Assembly: GCF_000759885.1 (NCBI RefSeq)
Contig: NZ_JNAH01000008.1
Coordinates: 310,001-374,000, forward strand
DNA length: 64,000 bases
Direction: 5' to 3'
DNA from: Prochlorococcus marinus str. GP2
GTDB lineage: Bacteria; Cyanobacteriota; Cyanobacteriia; PCC-6307; Cyanobiaceae
The translations under genes were made by a program, and so were the position numbers. Within the stretch, counting starts at the first letter, position 1, and every line of letters begins with the position of its first letter. The notes under the pieces were generated by a model. It saw only the letters and a list, made by a program, of their open reading frames with translations, did no database searches and had not been told where the DNA came from. Positions 16,026-27,585 of the stretch are shown piece by piece.

Positions 16026-17921
16026 TTATTCCACTGTTACGCTTTTTGCTAAATTTCTTGGTTGATCTACATCAAGTCCTCTATGAGCAGCAATATGGTA
16101 ACTCAATAATTGTAAAGGCACTACGTTAAGCAAAGGTGAAATCCATTCATTAGAGGAAGGAACTTTCATTAAATAATCAAAAATTTCCGTTCCATTACAT
16201 TCAGGAGCTATCCCAATCAAATATGAATCTCTAGCTTTTGCTTCTTGAGCATTACTTATAACTTTATCGAAAACTTCACCAGGTGAGGCAATAGAAATTA
16301 CAGGTACTTTTTTATCTAACAAAGCTATTGGACCATGTTTCATTTCTCCAGCTGGATACCCAGCGGCATGAATATAACTAATTTCTTTGAGTTTTAATGC
16401 TCCTTCAAGAGCAATAGGATAATTTATACCTCTTCCTAAAAAAATAACATCTTTAATATTAAAAAAATCATGTGCTAGCTTTTCTGAAGATTTATTGTGT
16501 TGTTCTAAAAGATCTTCTATTAATGGTGGTAGTTTTATAAGTTCAGTTATTAATTGACTTATTTCATCTGAGCTTTGACTTCCTTTAATTTCCGCAAATT
16601 TTATAGCTAATCCATAAAAAGAAAGTAACTGAGCAAAAAAAGTTTTAGTTGCTGCAACTCCCACTTCTATTCCTGCACAAATATCTACTATGTTAAGAAC
16701 CAGCCTTCCTATCGAGCTTTCTTTTCTATTTGTTATTGCAATAAGATTAGGTTTAAAATTTTTATCTTCAATCGAAGACCTCCTTTTAATTTCCATATCG
16801 ATAGCTGCAATCGTATCAGCAGTTTCTCCAGATTGAGTGACTCCAATAGTTAATGTGTTTGGGAGCAGAGGTGGTGGTGAATATCGAAATTCACTTGCGT
16901 AAAAGACATTTGTGGGGATACCTGAAAATTGCTCTAATAAAAAGCTGCCAACCATTGCAGCATGTTTACTAGTTCCACAAGCAATAATTTCAATTCTCTC
17001 AATTGATTCAAAAAACTTTGTATCAAAAGGATAATTAATTTGATATTTGCCATCGTCTAAGTTTTGAATCAAATAATTTTCCAACCAGTTTTTTGCAGTC
17101 TGTGGCTGATCATATATCTCTTTTAACATATAGTGTTTAAAATTCATCTTATCCATTACTTGCTCTGAAACTTTTAGAGAAACTGGATTTCGATATTGTC
17201 TCTCATTGTTTATGTCATAAATTTCTATTCCAAGAGGAGTCAACAAAGCTATTTCTTCATCCTCCAAAGGCAAAATAATATTTGTAAAATTTGCAATGGC
17301 TGGTGTATCACTTGCACAGATAAATTCCCCTTCTCCCAAACCAATAATCAAAGGTGCTTGTCTTCTCGCAACTACCAGAGAGGTTGGAGCATCAGACCAT
17401 AAAACGGCTAAGGCATAAGATCCTTCTAGATCAGATAAAACATTTCTCACGGCCACTAATAATGTTGAGCCATTATTCTCAAGGTTAAGTTTACTTAATG
17501 TATTTAATTCTCTTTTAATTAGATGAGGAATTACCTCGGTATCTGTATCAGAATTGAAAATAGTGCCCTCTTTCTCAAGTTTATTTTTTAAATCTTGGAA
17601 ATTTTCAATTATGCCATTTTGAACAACGGCTATAGTTCCTGAACTATCGATATGAGGATGGGCATTTTTAACCTCAGGTTTTCCATGAGTTGCCCATCTA
17701 GTATGACCTATACCAACAGTTCCTGGGATATTTTCTTCGTTAAGATTTTTGATTAAGTTCTTAAGTTTTCCCTCTGCTTTGTTACAAATAATAGAATTTG
17801 TTTCAGAGTTGATTACTGCAATACCCGCAGAGTCATATCCTCTATATTCAAGTTTTTCTAATCCATTAATTAATAATGGTAAAGCTTTTTTATAACCTGT
17901 TACAGCAACTATTCCACACAT
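16026..17921 (-). CDS. glmS: Glutamine-fructose-6-phosphate aminotransferase (isomerizing)
   Basis: A 631-residue enzyme making glucosamine-6-phosphate for peptidoglycan and lipopolysaccharide. The N-terminal glutamine amidotransferase domain begins MCGIVAVTGY with Cys2 as the nucleophile after methionine removal, and contains GIGHTRWATHG. Two SIS sugar-isomerase domains follow (around residues 305-450 and 480-620), with the hallmark GVTQSGETADTIAA and the conserved C-terminus DQPRNLAKSVTVE. Length is normal. I see no glmS ribozyme upstream; the 80-bp gap to psaC is too short to hold one. Confidence 0.97.
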   Translation of the reverse strand: MCGIVAVTGYKKALPLLINGLEKLEYRGYDSAGIAVINSETNSIICNKAEGKLKNLIKNLNEENIPGTVGIGHTRWATHGKPEVKNAHPHIDSSGTIAVVQNGIIENFQDLKNKLEKEGTIFNSDTDTEVIPHLIKRELNTLSKLNLENNGSTLLVAVRNVLSDLEGSYALAVLWSDAPTSLVVARRQAPLIIGLGEGEFICASDTPAIANFTNIILPLEDEEIALLTPLGIEIYDINNERQYRNPVSLKVSEQVMDKMNFKHYMLKEIYDQPQTAKNWLENYLIQNLDDGKYQINYPFDTKFFESIERIEIIACGTSKHAAMVGSFLLEQFSGIPTNVFYASEFRYSPPPLLPNTLTIGVTQSGETADTIAAIDMEIKRRSSIEDKNFKPNLIAITNRKESSIGRLVLNIVDICAGIEVGVAATKTFFAQLLSFYGLAIKFAEIKGSQSSDEISQLITELIKLPPLIEDLLEQHNKSSEKLAHDFFNIKDVIFLGRGINYPIALEGALKLKEISYIHAAGYPAGEMKHGPIALLDKKVPVISIASPGEVFDKVISNAQEAKARDSYLIGIAPECNGTEIFDYLMKVPSSNEWISPLLNVVPLQLLSYHIAAHRGLDVDQPRNLAKSVTVE

Positions 17922-18001
17922 ACATTTTTTTTTTCCAATTATATTTGAAAAAAAATAAGTATTTTTAAAACATGGACTCTCTTAAAACTGCACTATGTCA
18001 A

Positions 18002-18280
<279 letters not shown>

Positions 18281-18380
18281 CTATTGTCTTACAAAGAAAT
18301 TAAAAAAATTAAGATATGCTTCACTCTTGTTAACTCTAGGGCATAAAATCATATAGATAATTTAGTTATTTAAATAAACT

Positions 18381-18620
18381 ATGTCACAAGAAATCCTAGA
18401 AAAAGTTTGCTCCATCGTTTCAGAACAATTGAGTGTCGAGGCAGGAGAAGTTAAATCTGATTCAAATTTCCAAAATGATTTAGGGGCAGATTCTCTTGAT
18501 ACCGTCGAATTAGTTATGGCTCTTGAAGAGGCATTTGACATTGAAATTCCTGATGAAGCAGCTGAAGGAATAGCAACGGTTGGCGATGCAGTAAAATTCA
18601 TCGAAGAAAAAAAAGGTTAA
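18381..18620 (+). CDS. acpP: Acyl carrier protein
   Basis: This 79-residue acidic carrier tethers growing fatty acids. The phosphopantetheine site [18 protein letters not shown] places the modified serine at Ser38. It is followed after 6 bp by fabF, the standard pairing. An ATAAAAT sequence about 30 bp upstream may be its -10 box, with no clear -35. Confidence 0.98.
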   Translation: MSQEILEKVCSIVSEQLSVEAGEVKSDSNFQNDLGADSLDTVELVMALEEAFDIEIPDEAAEGIATVGDAVKFIEEKKG

Positions 18621-18626
18621 TCAAGG

Positions 18627-19871
18627 ATGCCAAATTTCCATCGAGTAGTTATTACAGGAATTGGAGCAGTAACTCCAATTGGTAATAACATTGATGAATA
18701 TTTAGTTAGTCTTCAAAAAGGTATTAATGGGGTTTCAGATATTACTCTCTTTAATCCCGAACAACATCCTTGCAAATTTGCAGCGGAAGTTAAAAATCTT
18801 CAATCTGAAAATTTTATTGAAACTAAAGAATCCAAAAGATGGGATCGTTTTTCCCAGTTTGGAGTTATTGCTGCAAAGCAAGCCTTTAGTGATTCTGGAC
18901 TTGAAATTACTGAATCTAATTCAGCAAGAATTGGAGTAATAATTGGCTCTGGTGTTGGAGGCTTACTAACTATGGAAAGTCAAGCTCAAATTCTCAGTCA
19001 TAAAGGACCTAAAAGAGTAAGTCCATTTACAGTCCCAATGATGATTCCAAACATGGCGACTGGATTAGCTGCAATTGCTTTGGGTGCAAAAGGACCAAGT
19101 TCCTCTATTTCAACCGCCTGCGCAGCCGGTTCAAATGCTATTGGTGATTCTTTTAGATTACTTCAACTTGGAAAGGCAGATGCAATGATCTGTGGAGGAG
19201 CAGAAGCAAGTATTACGCCTTTAGGTGTAGCTGGATTTGCTAGTGCCAAAGCTCTTTCTTTCAGAAATGACAGTCCACAAACTGCTAGTAGACCTTTTGA
19301 TGCAGAAAGAGATGGATTTGTTATTGGAGAAGGATCTGGAATTCTTGTTTTAGAAACTTTAGAAAATGCTCAAAAAAGGAATGCAAGAATTTATGCAGAA
19401 ATAATTGGATATGGAACAACATGTGATGCTCATCACATTACTGCTCCATCTCCAGGTGGGGTTGGCGGCGCTGAAGCCATCAAATTAGCAATTGAAGACG
19501 CTTCTCTTAGCCTTGAAAAAGTTGATTATATAAATGCTCACGGAACGAGTACATCAGCTAATGACAAAAATGAAACTTCTGCAATTAAATCTATATTTAA
19601 AGACAGATCTTACCTCATTCCTGTAAGCTCTACTAAGTCGATGACTGGTCATCTTCTAGGAGGTTCAGGAGGTATTGAAGCTGTAGCTTGTATACTTTCT
19701 TTGACACATAATTTTATCCCTCCTACAATTAACTACGTCAATCCAGATCCTGAATGTGATCTTGATTATGTACCTAATAATGCAAGAGAAGCTCAAGTAG
19801 GAGTTGCTCTTTCAAATTCTTTCGGCTTTGGTGGTCACAATGTTTGCCTTGCTTTCAGCAAAATGAATTGA
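18627..19871 (+). CDS. fabF: 3-oxoacyl-[acyl-carrier-protein] synthase II
   Basis: A 414-residue condensing enzyme that elongates acyl-ACP with malonyl-ACP. The Cys-His-His catalytic set is present: Cys165 in STACAAGSN, the first histidine in [12 protein letters not shown] and the second in [13 protein letters not shown]. The C-terminal NSFGFGGHN motif is also intact. The gene starts 6 bp after acpP, clearly in the same transcript, and transketolase follows 43 bp later. Confidence 0.97.
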   Translation: MPNFHRVVITGIGAVTPIGNNIDEYLVSLQKGINGVSDITLFNPEQHPCKFAAEVKNLQSENFIETKESKRWDRFSQFGVIAAKQAFSDSGLEITESNSARIGVIIGSGVGGLLTMESQAQILSHKGPKRVSPFTVPMMIPNMATGLAAIALGAKGPSSSISTACAAGSNAIGDSFRLLQLGKADAMICGGAEASITPLGVAGFASAKALSFRNDSPQTASRPFDAERDGFVIGEGSGILVLETLENAQKRNARIYAEIIGYGTTCDAHHITAPSPGGVGGAEAIKLAIEDASLSLEKVDYINAHGTSTSANDKNETSAIKSIFKDRSYLIPVSSTKSMTGHLLGGSGGIEAVACILSLTHNFIPPTINYVNPDPECDLDYVPNNAREAQVGVALSNSFGFGGHNVCLAFSKMN

Positions 19872-19914
19872 AGACAACCAACTCTGTATTTCCAACTTAA
19901 CTTATTTTAAAACA

Positions 19915-21921
19915 ATGGTCGCTGCATCTGTTTCATTAGAATCACTTTGTGTAAATAGTATAAGAATGCTTGCTGTAGATGCAGTAAATAAATCTAATAG
20001 TGGACATCCTGGGTTGCCAATGGGGTGTGCTCCAATGGGTTATGCATTATGGCAAAACATTCTTAATCACAACCCAAATAACCCAAAATGGTTCAATAGA
20101 GACCGTTTTGTATTATCAGCTGGTCATGGCTGTATGCTTTTATATTCTTTGCTGCATTTAACAGGATATAAATCTGTTTCAATAGATGACATTAAAGAAT
20201 TTAGACAATGGGGTTCAAAAACTCCTGGACATCCAGAAACATTCGAAACTGAAGGTGTTGAGGTTACAGCTGGTCCTCTTGGAGCTGGAATTTCAAATGC
20301 AGTTGGTTTAGCAATAGCTGAAACTCACTTAGCAGCTAAATTTAATAAGCCTGATTGCAATATCGTTGATCACTATACATACGTAATAATGGGTGACGGC
20401 TGTAATCAAGAAGGTATTGCATCAGAGGCCTGCTCATTAGCTGGTCACCTTAAGCTTGGGAAATTAATTGCACTCTATGACGATAATCAAATTACAATTG
20501 ATGGGCGAACCGACGTTTCTTTCACCGAAGATGTTCTAAAAAGATACGAAGCTTATGGATGGCATGTACAACATGTTGAAGATGGGAATCATGATGTTAA
20601 AGGAATAACTGAAGCTATCGAAAAAGCAAAATTAATTACAGACAAACCTTCAATTATTAAAATTTCTACAACCATAGGTTATGGTTCTCCTAATAAATCA
20701 GATACTGCTGGAATTCATGGAGCAGCTGTTGGAGAAGAAGAAGCTGCATTAACTAGAGAGTTTCTTAATTGGGAATATCCTCCATTTGAAATACCAGATG
20801 AAGTATATGCGCATTTTAGAAAATCAATAAACAAAGGCGAAAACTTAGAGAAAGAATGGGATTCTAAATTTGAAGAATATCAAAAAAAATATCCTTCTGA
20901 AGGAGCTGAGTTACACAGAATGTTAAAAGGCCAATTACCTGAAAATTGGGACTCAGATCTCCCTTCTTATACGCCTGATGATAAAGGATTAGCCACTAGA
21001 AAGCATTCACAAATATGTTTAGGTGCATTGGGTCCTAACCTTCCTGAACTAATTGGTGGATCCGCAGATTTAACTCACTCTAACTACACAGACATCAAAG
21101 GAGAAACCGGGTCATTTCAGCCTCATAGTCCTGAAAAAAGATATTTACACTTTGGTGTAAGAGAGCATGCAATGGCAGCTGTACTTAATGGAATTGCCTA
21201 TCACAATAGTGGTCTTATTCCTTATGGTGGAACCTTCCTTGTTTTCGCCGATTATATGAGAGGTTCAATGAGGCTTTCAGCACTCAGCGAACTAGGAGTT
21301 ATCTATGTATTAACACATGATTCAATTGGTGTAGGAGAAGACGGCCCAACACATCAACCTATTGAGACTATCCCTTCACTTCGTGCCATGCCTAACATGC
21401 TAGTTTTCAGACCAGGAGATGGAAATGAAACAAGTGGAGCTTATAAACTCGCTATTCAAAATAGAAAAAGACCTTCTGCCCTTTGTTTAAGTAGACAAGG
21501 TATGCCAAATCAAGAAAATACCTCGATCGAAAAAGTTTCCCTAGGAGGATATATAGTTTCGGATTGTGAAGGTACGCCAGATCTAATATTTATTGGTACT
21601 GGAAGCGAACTAAATCTTTGTATTGAAGCGAGTAAGGAAATTTCCAGCTTAGGTAAAAAAATTAGAGTTGTTTCTATGCCTTGTTTAGAACTTTTCGAAG
21701 AGCAAGAAGAATCTTACAAAGAAAGTGTTTTACCTAGTAGTGTGAAAAAGAGAGTTGTAGTAGAAGCTGCCCATTCATTTGGTTGGCATAAATATACAGG
21801 TTTTGATGGTATTTGTATCACTATGGATAGGTTTGGTGCATCAGCGCCAGGTGGAGAATGTATGAAAAATTTTGGATTTACAGTCGAAAACGTAGTTAAT
21901 AAAACGAAGGAAATTCTATAA
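19915..21921 (+). CDS. tkt: Transketolase
   Basis: A 668-residue thiamine-diphosphate enzyme of the Calvin cycle and pentose phosphate pathway. It contains the ThDP/metal motif [19 protein letters not shown] near residue 160, substrate-binding HGAAVGEEE, and the second-domain [17 protein letters not shown] with the conserved catalytic glutamate. Length is typical. It follows acpP-fabF on the same strand (43-bp gap), an arrangement common in picocyanobacteria, and is convergent with thiC, whose synthesis supplies its cofactor precursor. Confidence 0.97.
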   Translation: MVAASVSLESLCVNSIRMLAVDAVNKSNSGHPGLPMGCAPMGYALWQNILNHNPNNPKWFNRDRFVLSAGHGCMLLYSLLHLTGYKSVSIDDIKEFRQWGSKTPGHPETFETEGVEVTAGPLGAGISNAVGLAIAETHLAAKFNKPDCNIVDHYTYVIMGDGCNQEGIASEACSLAGHLKLGKLIALYDDNQITIDGRTDVSFTEDVLKRYEAYGWHVQHVEDGNHDVKGITEAIEKAKLITDKPSIIKISTTIGYGSPNKSDTAGIHGAAVGEEEAALTREFLNWEYPPFEIPDEVYAHFRKSINKGENLEKEWDSKFEEYQKKYPSEGAELHRMLKGQLPENWDSDLPSYTPDDKGLATRKHSQICLGALGPNLPELIGGSADLTHSNYTDIKGETGSFQPHSPEKRYLHFGVREHAMAAVLNGIAYHNSGLIPYGGTFLVFADYMRGSMRLSALSELGVIYVLTHDSIGVGEDGPTHQPIETIPSLRAMPNMLVFRPGDGNETSGAYKLAIQNRKRPSALCLSRQGMPNQENTSIEKVSLGGYIVSDCEGTPDLIFIGTGSELNLCIEASKEISSLGKKIRVVSMPCLELFEEQEESYKESVLPSSVKKRVVVEAAHSFGWHKYTGFDGICITMDRFGASAPGGECMKNFGFTVENVVNKTKEIL

Positions 21922-21935
21922 CTTGTAATTGATAA

Positions 21936-23306
21936 TTAGACTGAAGTATTACATTCTTCAAGTTTATCTTTTAGCTGATCAAGAGATTCATCTGAAATCT
22001 TTGAGTTCATTGGACAATGTTTTGGGCCACACATTGAACAAAACTCAGCCTTTTTAAAGATCTCTTCAGGGAGTGTCTCATCATGATACTGCTTTGCCCT
22101 TTCTGGATCTAATGAAAGTTCGAATTGTTTATTCCAATCGAAGTTATACCTTGCATGACTAAGTTCATCATCTCGATCCCTAGCGCCAGCTCTATGTCTT
22201 GCTATATCAGCAGCGTGAGCAGCTATTTTATAAGCAATTAATCCTTCTCGTACATCTTCTGCATTTGGAAGTCCTAGATGTTCTTTTGGGGTTACATAAC
22301 ATAGCATAGAAGTTCCATACCACCCTGCCATCGCGGCCCCAATGGCACTTGATATATGGTCATAACCAGGAGAAATATCTGTTACTAATGGACCAAGTAC
22401 ATAGAAAGGGGCTTCTGAACATTCTTCCATTTGCTTTCTTACATTAAACTCAATTTGATCCATAGGTACATGACCAGGACCTTCAACCATTACTTGAACA
22501 TTATGTTCCCATGCTCTTCTAGTAAGCTCGCCTAAGGTCTTCAATTCAGCTAGCTGAGCATCATCAGAAGCATCATGCAAACATCCAGGTCTCAGTGAAT
22601 CTCCTAGAGAAAAAGTACAATCATATTTCTTGAAAATCTCACAGATATCATCAAACCGCGTATAGAGAGGATTTTGTTTAAAATGATGTAACATCCATTG
22701 GGCTAAAATACCTCCCCCTCTACTTACAATTCCTGTAATTCTTCCTTTAACTTTTGGCAAATGCTCTATTAATAGACCAGCATGAATAGTTTGATAATCT
22801 ACACCCTGCTGACAATGTTTTTCAATAATATGGAGAAAATCGTCTTCTGTTAGTCTATCTATTGAACCATGAACACTTTCTAAAGCTTGATAAACAGGAA
22901 CAGTTCCTATTGGAATAGGAGATTCTTGAATAATTGCTTGTCGGACTTCATCTAAATTTACTCCTCCCGTAGATAGATCCATAACCGTATCAGCACCATA
23001 TTTAACAGCAAGTTTCAGCTTTTCTACTTCTTCATTGATATCACTTGCATTAGGGGAAGCACCAATATTGGCATTAACTTTGCATCTAGAAGCAATACCT
23101 ATAGACATTGGCTCAAGATTCAAATGATTAATATTAGCTGGAATAATTAATCTTCCCCTTGCCACTTCCTCCATTATTAAAGAAGAAGGTAAATTCTCTT
23201 TTTTAGCAACAAAATCCATTTCTTCAGTGATATATCCATTTCTCGCAAAGTTCATCTGAGTTACATTGTCTTTGCCAAGGCGAGGCTTAATCCAAGAACT
23301 TCTCAT
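21936..23306 (-). CDS. thiC: Phosphomethylpyrimidine synthase
   Basis: A 456-residue radical SAM enzyme that rearranges aminoimidazole ribotide to the pyrimidine moiety of thiamine. The 4Fe-4S motif CSMCGPKHC sits at the C-terminus (Cys423, Cys426, Cys431). Core motifs such as [15 protein letters not shown] and [11 protein letters not shown] are intact. It is shorter than the E. coli protein because it lacks the N-terminal extension, as in other cyanobacteria. A TPP riboswitch precedes it. No Shine-Dalgarno is seen before the ATG. Confidence 0.97.
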   Translation of the reverse strand: MRSSWIKPRLGKDNVTQMNFARNGYITEEMDFVAKKENLPSSLIMEEVARGRLIIPANINHLNLEPMSIGIASRCKVNANIGASPNASDINEEVEKLKLAVKYGADTVMDLSTGGVNLDEVRQAIIQESPIPIGTVPVYQALESVHGSIDRLTEDDFLHIIEKHCQQGVDYQTIHAGLLIEHLPKVKGRITGIVSRGGGILAQWMLHHFKQNPLYTRFDDICEIFKKYDCTFSLGDSLRPGCLHDASDDAQLAELKTLGELTRRAWEHNVQVMVEGPGHVPMDQIEFNVRKQMEECSEAPFYVLGPLVTDISPGYDHISSAIGAAMAGWYGTSMLCYVTPKEHLGLPNAEDVREGLIAYKIAAHAADIARHRAGARDRDDELSHARYNFDWNKQFELSLDPERAKQYHDETLPEEIFKKAEFCSMCGPKHCPMNSKISDESLDQLKDKLEECNTSV

Positions 23307-23344
23307 AATTTCTTAATTTTTAAAAGTGTTATTACTAAAGTTTG

Positions 23345-23436
23345 ATCAAATCTCCACTTCCCTGCATCGAAATTAATGATTCAGGTTCAAAGGGTATGAT
23401 CTCAGCTAAGTTAAATTTCTTAGCACCCCTAGTATG
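23345..23436 (-). promoter_or_regulatory. TPP riboswitch upstream of thiC
   Basis: On the minus strand the THI element is clear: ACTAGGGGTGC, then a P3 hairpin pairing CTAAG with CTTAG, then GCTGAGATCATACCC and TTTGAACCTGA (pyrimidine-sensing core), and finally GATGCAGGGAAGT (pyrophosphate-sensing arm), with CCTG pairing to CAGG in P4. P1 is weak. It ends about 38 bp before the thiC ATG. I see no terminator hairpin and no ribosome-binding site to sequester, so the output mechanism is open. Thiamine diphosphate should repress thiC. Confidence 0.92.
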
Positions 23437-23503
23437 TATCTTATTAATAGCTCTTTTCTAAAAATAAGTCATCTCATATTACGTGAAAATCAATAAAATG
23501 ATT

Positions 23504-23719
23504 TTATTTAATTTTTTTATAAGATTTTATCTTTTTTAGAATATTTTTTCTATCTAATTGTCTTTTTATATCCCTTTCCAAAATAATTAGAATCCCCATT
23601 AAGCCAATAGGTAAATAAAAAATCTTTCTTGGACTATCCCTAAATATCAATCCATTAATAGATATAAGGATCATTAAAGGAGCCACAAAAGACAAAACAA
23701 ATCTTTTATTAATTTTCAT
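23504..23719 (-). CDS. Small two-helix membrane protein
   Basis: This 71-residue protein has two hydrophobic segments, about residues 8-26 and 35-48, and a lysine/arginine-rich cytosolic tail (ERDIKRQLDRKNILKKIKSYKKIK). I do not recognise the family. It overlaps the stop of the upstream M20 amidohydrolase by 4 bp (ATGA type), which argues for translational coupling and that it is a real gene. It may simply be a membrane accessory of unknown role. The thiC riboswitch lies beyond its 3' end. Confidence 0.65.
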   Translation of the reverse strand: MKINKRFVLSFVAPLMILISINGLIFRDSPRKIFYLPIGLMGILIILERDIKRQLDRKNILKKIKSYKKIK

Positions 23720-24900
23720 CCATCAATTTTATTAGTTATTTCACTATTTAACTTTACTATGGATTCTGTTATCACTTTAATTCCAACAGCAATAGCTCTT
23801 TCATCCGGATCAAATTTAGAACTATGAAGAGGAGCACATCCATTGGAATTAGAAACCCCAAGCCTAAACATAGCTCCAGGAATTTCATTTAAGAATTCAG
23901 CGAAATCCTCAGCTCCCAATGATGGTTTTTGTAATTCGATAACATTTTCTTGACCCAAAACCTTAATTCCCGATTCTCTGAGGACTCTATTAATTTCAGA
24001 ACTATTATTAACTGAAGGGGTAATTTCTCTAAATATTACTTTTGCGTCAGCTCCACAACTATTAGCTATAGAAGTGATATTTTCATTGAGCCAATTACCA
24101 ATATTCGTAAATACTTTACGATTAGTGCATCTAACAGTACCAATTAAATTAACCTTTTCTGCGAGAACATTGAATGCATTGCCACCATTTATTTTCCCAA
24201 AAGTTATTACTACTGGATCTAGAGGGTCTAACTTCCGTGTTATTGATTCTTGAATTCCCGAGATAACTTTTGAAGCCGCCCAAATAGCATCAACTCCTTC
24301 ATGAGGTCGAGCACCATGGCCTGATTTTCCTTTAATCTCAACATTAAGTTCTCCAGCAGCTGCAGTTAAACTTCCCTCTTTAATGCCAATAGTCCCTACA
24401 GATAAATCGGGGTAGACATGAACTCCAAAAATGTGGGTTAAACCATTAGTTGCACCATCCTTAATCATCCATCTAGCTCCACTCGCAATTTCTTCAGCAG
24501 GCTGAAAAATTATCCGAGTCCCAAAATTTAGTTTTAAATCCTTAATAATTTTTGCCACACCCAATCCAATCGAGATATGCAAATCGTGACCACAGGCATG
24601 CATAACACCATCTACTTTTGAAGAAAAACTTAATTTAGTTTCCTCAAATATTGGCAAAGCATCCATATCCACTCTTAAACCTATAATACCTTTATATTGG
24701 GGGCCAAAATCAGCTATAACTCCAGTCCTACCTATAGATTCTCTAACGTTCCAACCAATATCTTTTAAAAAACCACTGATCAAGATCGCTGTTTGATTTT
24801 CAAGTCCACTTAATTCCGGATGTTCATGGATATGTCTTCTTAAGTTAATTAGTTCATCATTAAACGAATCAATTTTTTTATGTAACTGATCTCTATTCAT
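23716..24900 (-). CDS. M20 family amidohydrolase
   Basis: A 394-residue zinc or manganese hydrolase of the hippurate/IAA-amino acid hydrolase branch. The metal-binding segment GVMHACGHDLH (Cys103, His105) and the QPAEEIASGARWMIKDG segment (Glu136-Glu137) are intact, and the lid/dimerisation domain contains GKSGHGARPHEGVDAI. It would cleave N-acyl or aromatic-acyl amino acids in the cytosol; the substrate is not predictable. It lies 3 bp downstream of the TPR gene and overlaps the small membrane protein by 4 bp. Confidence 0.92.
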   Translation of the reverse strand: MNRDQLHKKIDSFNDELINLRRHIHEHPELSGLENQTAILISGFLKDIGWNVRESIGRTGVIADFGPQYKGIIGLRVDMDALPIFEETKLSFSSKVDGVMHACGHDLHISIGLGVAKIIKDLKLNFGTRIIFQPAEEIASGARWMIKDGATNGLTHIFGVHVYPDLSVGTIGIKEGSLTAAAGELNVEIKGKSGHGARPHEGVDAIWAASKVISGIQESITRKLDPLDPVVITFGKINGGNAFNVLAEKVNLIGTVRCTNRKVFTNIGNWLNENITSIANSCGADAKVIFREITPSVNNSSEINRVLRESGIKVLGQENVIELQKPSLGAEDFAEFLNEIPGAMFRLGVSNSNGCAPLHSSKFDPDERAIAVGIKVITESIVKLNSEITNKIDG

Positions 24901-24903
24901 TAC

Positions 24904-25704
24904 TTATTTTAAATCAATAAAATTCATTAAATCTTTAATTGGTTGTGGAGGCCATCTTCTTATTTTTTCTAACCATTCTTCATCACTATATCTAGGATCT
25001 AATTCAGTTACAGCTATCCAATTACTCTCTGCTTTACCAGCTTCACCGTTAGACCAATTCAAAGCTGTTAAAGCTGCCCTAGCATCTGCAAAATTTGGAT
25101 AACGTCTAATTAACTTTATTAATTCTTTTTCAGCTTCATCAATATTTCCCAACTGGAAATCTGCTAACGCCAAACTTGACCTAGCCATGGCAAATCCTGG
25201 ATTATATAAAGCAGCTTTTGAGAATAAATCTCTTGCTTCATCCCAATGGGACGTAGATCCTTCGACGTTAGCTAAATTATATAATGCAGAGAAATTGTTA
25301 CTTTCTAGGGAAATAACGAACATATAATCCTTTTTCGCTTGCGACCATAAACCCAATGCTTCCTCAGCTATCCCCCTGTTAATGTAAGGATCTATTTCAC
25401 TAGGATTCAAACTTATTGCCTTATTTTGGTCATCTATTGATCCCTTAACATCTCCTACAACAAGTCTTACATTTCCTCTATTGCTAAAACCTGCAGCATC
25501 ATCAGGATAAGAATCGAGATATTGATTCCATTCTTGTAAAGCGAGGTTAAATTTTCCGCCTGAACTAAGATCTAACGCATTTTTAAACAAATCCTCTCTC
25601 AAAGATAATGAATAGCATGGTGCAATATAAAAAATATTGAAAAAAATAAAAATTAATAAAAAACAAACCTTAACTTTTTTAAAAGTTATCATCTTTTGAA
25701 TCAA
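24904..25704 (-). CDS. TPR-repeat protein with N-terminal signal/anchor
   Basis: A 266-residue protein with a hydrophobic N-terminal segment (about residues 10-30) that could be a signal peptide or membrane anchor. Several tetratricopeptide repeats follow between about residues 40 and 210, for example [20 protein letters not shown] and [23 protein letters not shown] proteins mediate protein contacts; relatives in cyanobacteria assist photosystem assembly, but no specific role can be assigned. The start is uncertain: ATGs at 25704 and 25692. The gene overlaps the end of ruvB by 26 bp and lies 3 bp before the M20 hydrolase. Confidence 0.88.
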   Translation of the reverse strand: MIQKMITFKKVKVCFLLIFIFFNIFYIAPCYSLSLREDLFKNALDLSSGGKFNLALQEWNQYLDSYPDDAAGFSNRGNVRLVVGDVKGSIDDQNKAISLNPSEIDPYINRGIAEEALGLWSQAKKDYMFVISLESNNFSALYNLANVEGSTSHWDEARDLFSKAALYNPGFAMARSSLALADFQLGNIDEAEKELIKLIRRYPNFADARAALTALNWSNGEAGKAESNWIAVTELDPRYSDEEWLEKIRRWPPQPIKDLMNFIDLK

Positions 25705-26737
25705 TGTACTTTTTTCCTAAAGCAGTAAGCAATCTTCCTCGAGGAGTTCTCGTCAGAAAACCAATTTTAATGAGATATGGCTCAACTACAAATTCTAACA
25801 TTGAAGAATCATCGCCCAACCCAGATGCAATTGAATCAAGGCCAATTGGAATATTATTGTTTTGGTTAAGAAAAGATAAATAGTGTCTATCTAAAGAATC
25901 CAATCCTTTTTCGTCTATTTGGTAAGAATTTAAAGCTTTTTTTATTAAATCCACTGAGATAGTATTAGTTTTCATAACAACTTGAGCATAATCTCTAACT
26001 CTTCTTAATAATCTTAAAGCAATTCTTGGAGTCCCTCGAGATATCTTTGCTAAATCATAAGATGCTTCATCTTCTAAATTGAGGTTTATTAATCGGGAGA
26101 AATTAACAATAATTTGTTTTAATTCATCACATGTATAAAATTCAACTTTCTGAGATATCCCAAATCTATCTCTTAGAGGTGCACTTATTGAAGCTAATTT
26201 AGTTGTCGCGCCAATCAGGGTAAACCTAGGAAGATTAATTGTTCTACAACGGGCTCCTCTGTTAGCTCCTACAGTTAAGTCAATTCTAAAATCCTCCATT
26301 GCAGAATATAACAACTCTTCAGTTAACCTATTTAAGCGATGTATCTCATCGATAAATAAAACTTCACCTTCTTTTAATCCAAGAAGTAAACCTACAATAT
26401 CTCTTGGTCTTTCAATGGCTGGTGCAGTCGCAATCTTACATTTTGTATTCAATTCGTGGGCTATCAAAAAAGCAAGAGTAGTCTTCCCTAAACCAGGCTG
26501 TCCATAAAAAAGAGTATGCTCCAAAGGTTCTTTTCTAATAATTGAAGCATCTATAGCTATTCTTAAAGAAGATTTAAGTTGTTCTTGGCCAATAAATTCT
26601 TTTAAATTAAGAGGCCGGGCTAAGTTCAAATTATTATTTCTCTTTTCTTCTGGAATGTTTTTTGAATCAACTAGCCTAAATTCTTTTTTACGAAAAGAAA
26701 AGTCATTATCACCTACATTGGAAGAAATTATTGCCAT
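25679..26737 (-). CDS. ruvB: Holliday junction branch migration ATPase RuvB
   Basis: A 352-residue AAA+ motor that drives branch migration of Holliday junctions with RuvA. Walker A is GQPGLGKTT, Walker B is [11 protein letters not shown], and the sensor region [19 protein letters not shown] is intact. A C-terminal winged-helix DNA-binding domain ends with [16 protein letters not shown]. There is an N-terminal extension of about 30 residues before the conserved [11 protein letters not shown]. Its 3' end overlaps the TPR gene by 26 bp, and it is divergent from smpB (52 bp). Confidence 0.97.
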   Translation of the reverse strand: MAIISSNVGDNDFSFRKKEFRLVDSKNIPEEKRNNNLNLARPLNLKEFIGQEQLKSSLRIAIDASIIRKEPLEHTLFYGQPGLGKTTLAFLIAHELNTKCKIATAPAIERPRDIVGLLLGLKEGEVLFIDEIHRLNRLTEELLYSAMEDFRIDLTVGANRGARCRTINLPRFTLIGATTKLASISAPLRDRFGISQKVEFYTCDELKQIIVNFSRLINLNLEDEASYDLAKISRGTPRIALRLLRRVRDYAQVVMKTNTISVDLIKKALNSYQIDEKGLDSLDRHYLSFLNQNNNIPIGLDSIASGLGDDSSMLEFVVEPYLIKIGFLTRTPRGRLLTALGKKYIDSKDDNF

Positions 26738-26789
26738 AATAAAAGGTTAATTGCAATTGTTCTGAGTAGAAAGATTTTTTACAACTAAA

Positions 26790-27284
26790 ATGGCAAAAAA
26801 TTCAAACAAAGTTAAAAAAAATGCTAATAAAGCAAATAATTTTAAACTTCTAGCTGATAATAGATATGCAAAATTTCAATATGCAATATCTGAAACAATC
26901 GAAGCTGGAATTGAGCTTTTAGGGACTGAAGTAAAGTCCATTAGAAACGGAAAAGCAAATTTAAGAGACGGATATTGTTCATTCAGAGATGGTGAGATCT
27001 TGTTATTAAATGTTCACATTTCACCACATAAAAATGTGGGGTCTTTCTTTAATCATGATCCACTAAGAAATAGAAAGTTGCTACTACATAAAAAAGAAAT
27101 AATAAAAATGAAATCTAATACTGAAAAAAAAGGAATGACTATTGTTCCATTATCTCTTTATTTAAAAGGCTCATGGATAAAACTAACTATTGGAGTTGGT
27201 AAAGGGAAAAAATTACATGACAAACGACAAGATGAAAAACAAAAAAGCATAAAAAAAGAAATCAACTCTGCACTAAAAAGATAA
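26790..27284 (+). CDS. smpB: SsrA-binding protein SmpB
   Basis: A 164-residue partner of tmRNA in rescuing stalled ribosomes. The core motifs [24 protein letters not shown] and [13 protein letters not shown] are present, followed by the basic C-terminal tail [21 protein letters not shown] lysine/asparagine-rich N-terminal extension of about 20 residues precedes the conserved part. The tmRNA gene itself is not in this window. Confidence 0.96.
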   Translation: MAKNSNKVKKNANKANNFKLLADNRYAKFQYAISETIEAGIELLGTEVKSIRNGKANLRDGYCSFRDGEILLLNVHISPHKNVGSFFNHDPLRNRKLLLHKKEIIKMKSNTEKKGMTIVPLSLYLKGSWIKLTIGVGKGKKLHDKRQDEKQKSIKKEINSALKR

Positions 27285-27310
27285 AAGATTAGGCGGAATT
27301 ATTTAAAATA

Positions 27311-27556
27311 TCAATCTAAACTTACTGAACTTGGAGGAGGGGAAGGATCTGGATCTGCAATTAGCATATGCTGCAACACAGTTTCTGGCCTCTCACTATC
27401 TCTCCAGCGAATTTTATATGCAGGCATTTTTGTACCTCTACTTGTAGTTTGCTCTACTGGTTCAATAACCCATCCTCTTCTTGATCGGCCTTGAGGATTT
27501 CTTTTTACTACTGCATCCGCGTGTTTGAAACGGAAACCAACACGTTCACCACTCAT
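27311..27556 (-). CDS. Small basic conserved hypothetical protein
   Basis: An 81-residue protein of unrecognised family. Residues 1-65 are rich in Arg, Lys and aromatic residues (VGFRFKHADAVVKRNPQGRS, YKIRWRDSERPE), resembling an SH3-like or nucleic-acid-binding beta fold; the tail is proline/serine-rich. Codon usage and base composition look like the neighbours. It follows lysS by 29 bp on the same strand and lies 26 bp from the convergent smpB stop. Function unknown. Confidence 0.72.
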   Translation of the reverse strand: MSGERVGFRFKHADAVVKRNPQGRSRRGWVIEPVEQTTSRGTKMPAYKIRWRDSERPETVLQHMLIADPDPSPPPSSVSLD

Positions 27557-27585
27557 TTAAAAAATTTCGTATTGGATTAATTTAA

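Noticed and set aside
17922-18001. glmS ribozyme or other regulatory RNA before glmS
   Set aside because: The 80-bp gap is too short and lacks the ribozyme core.
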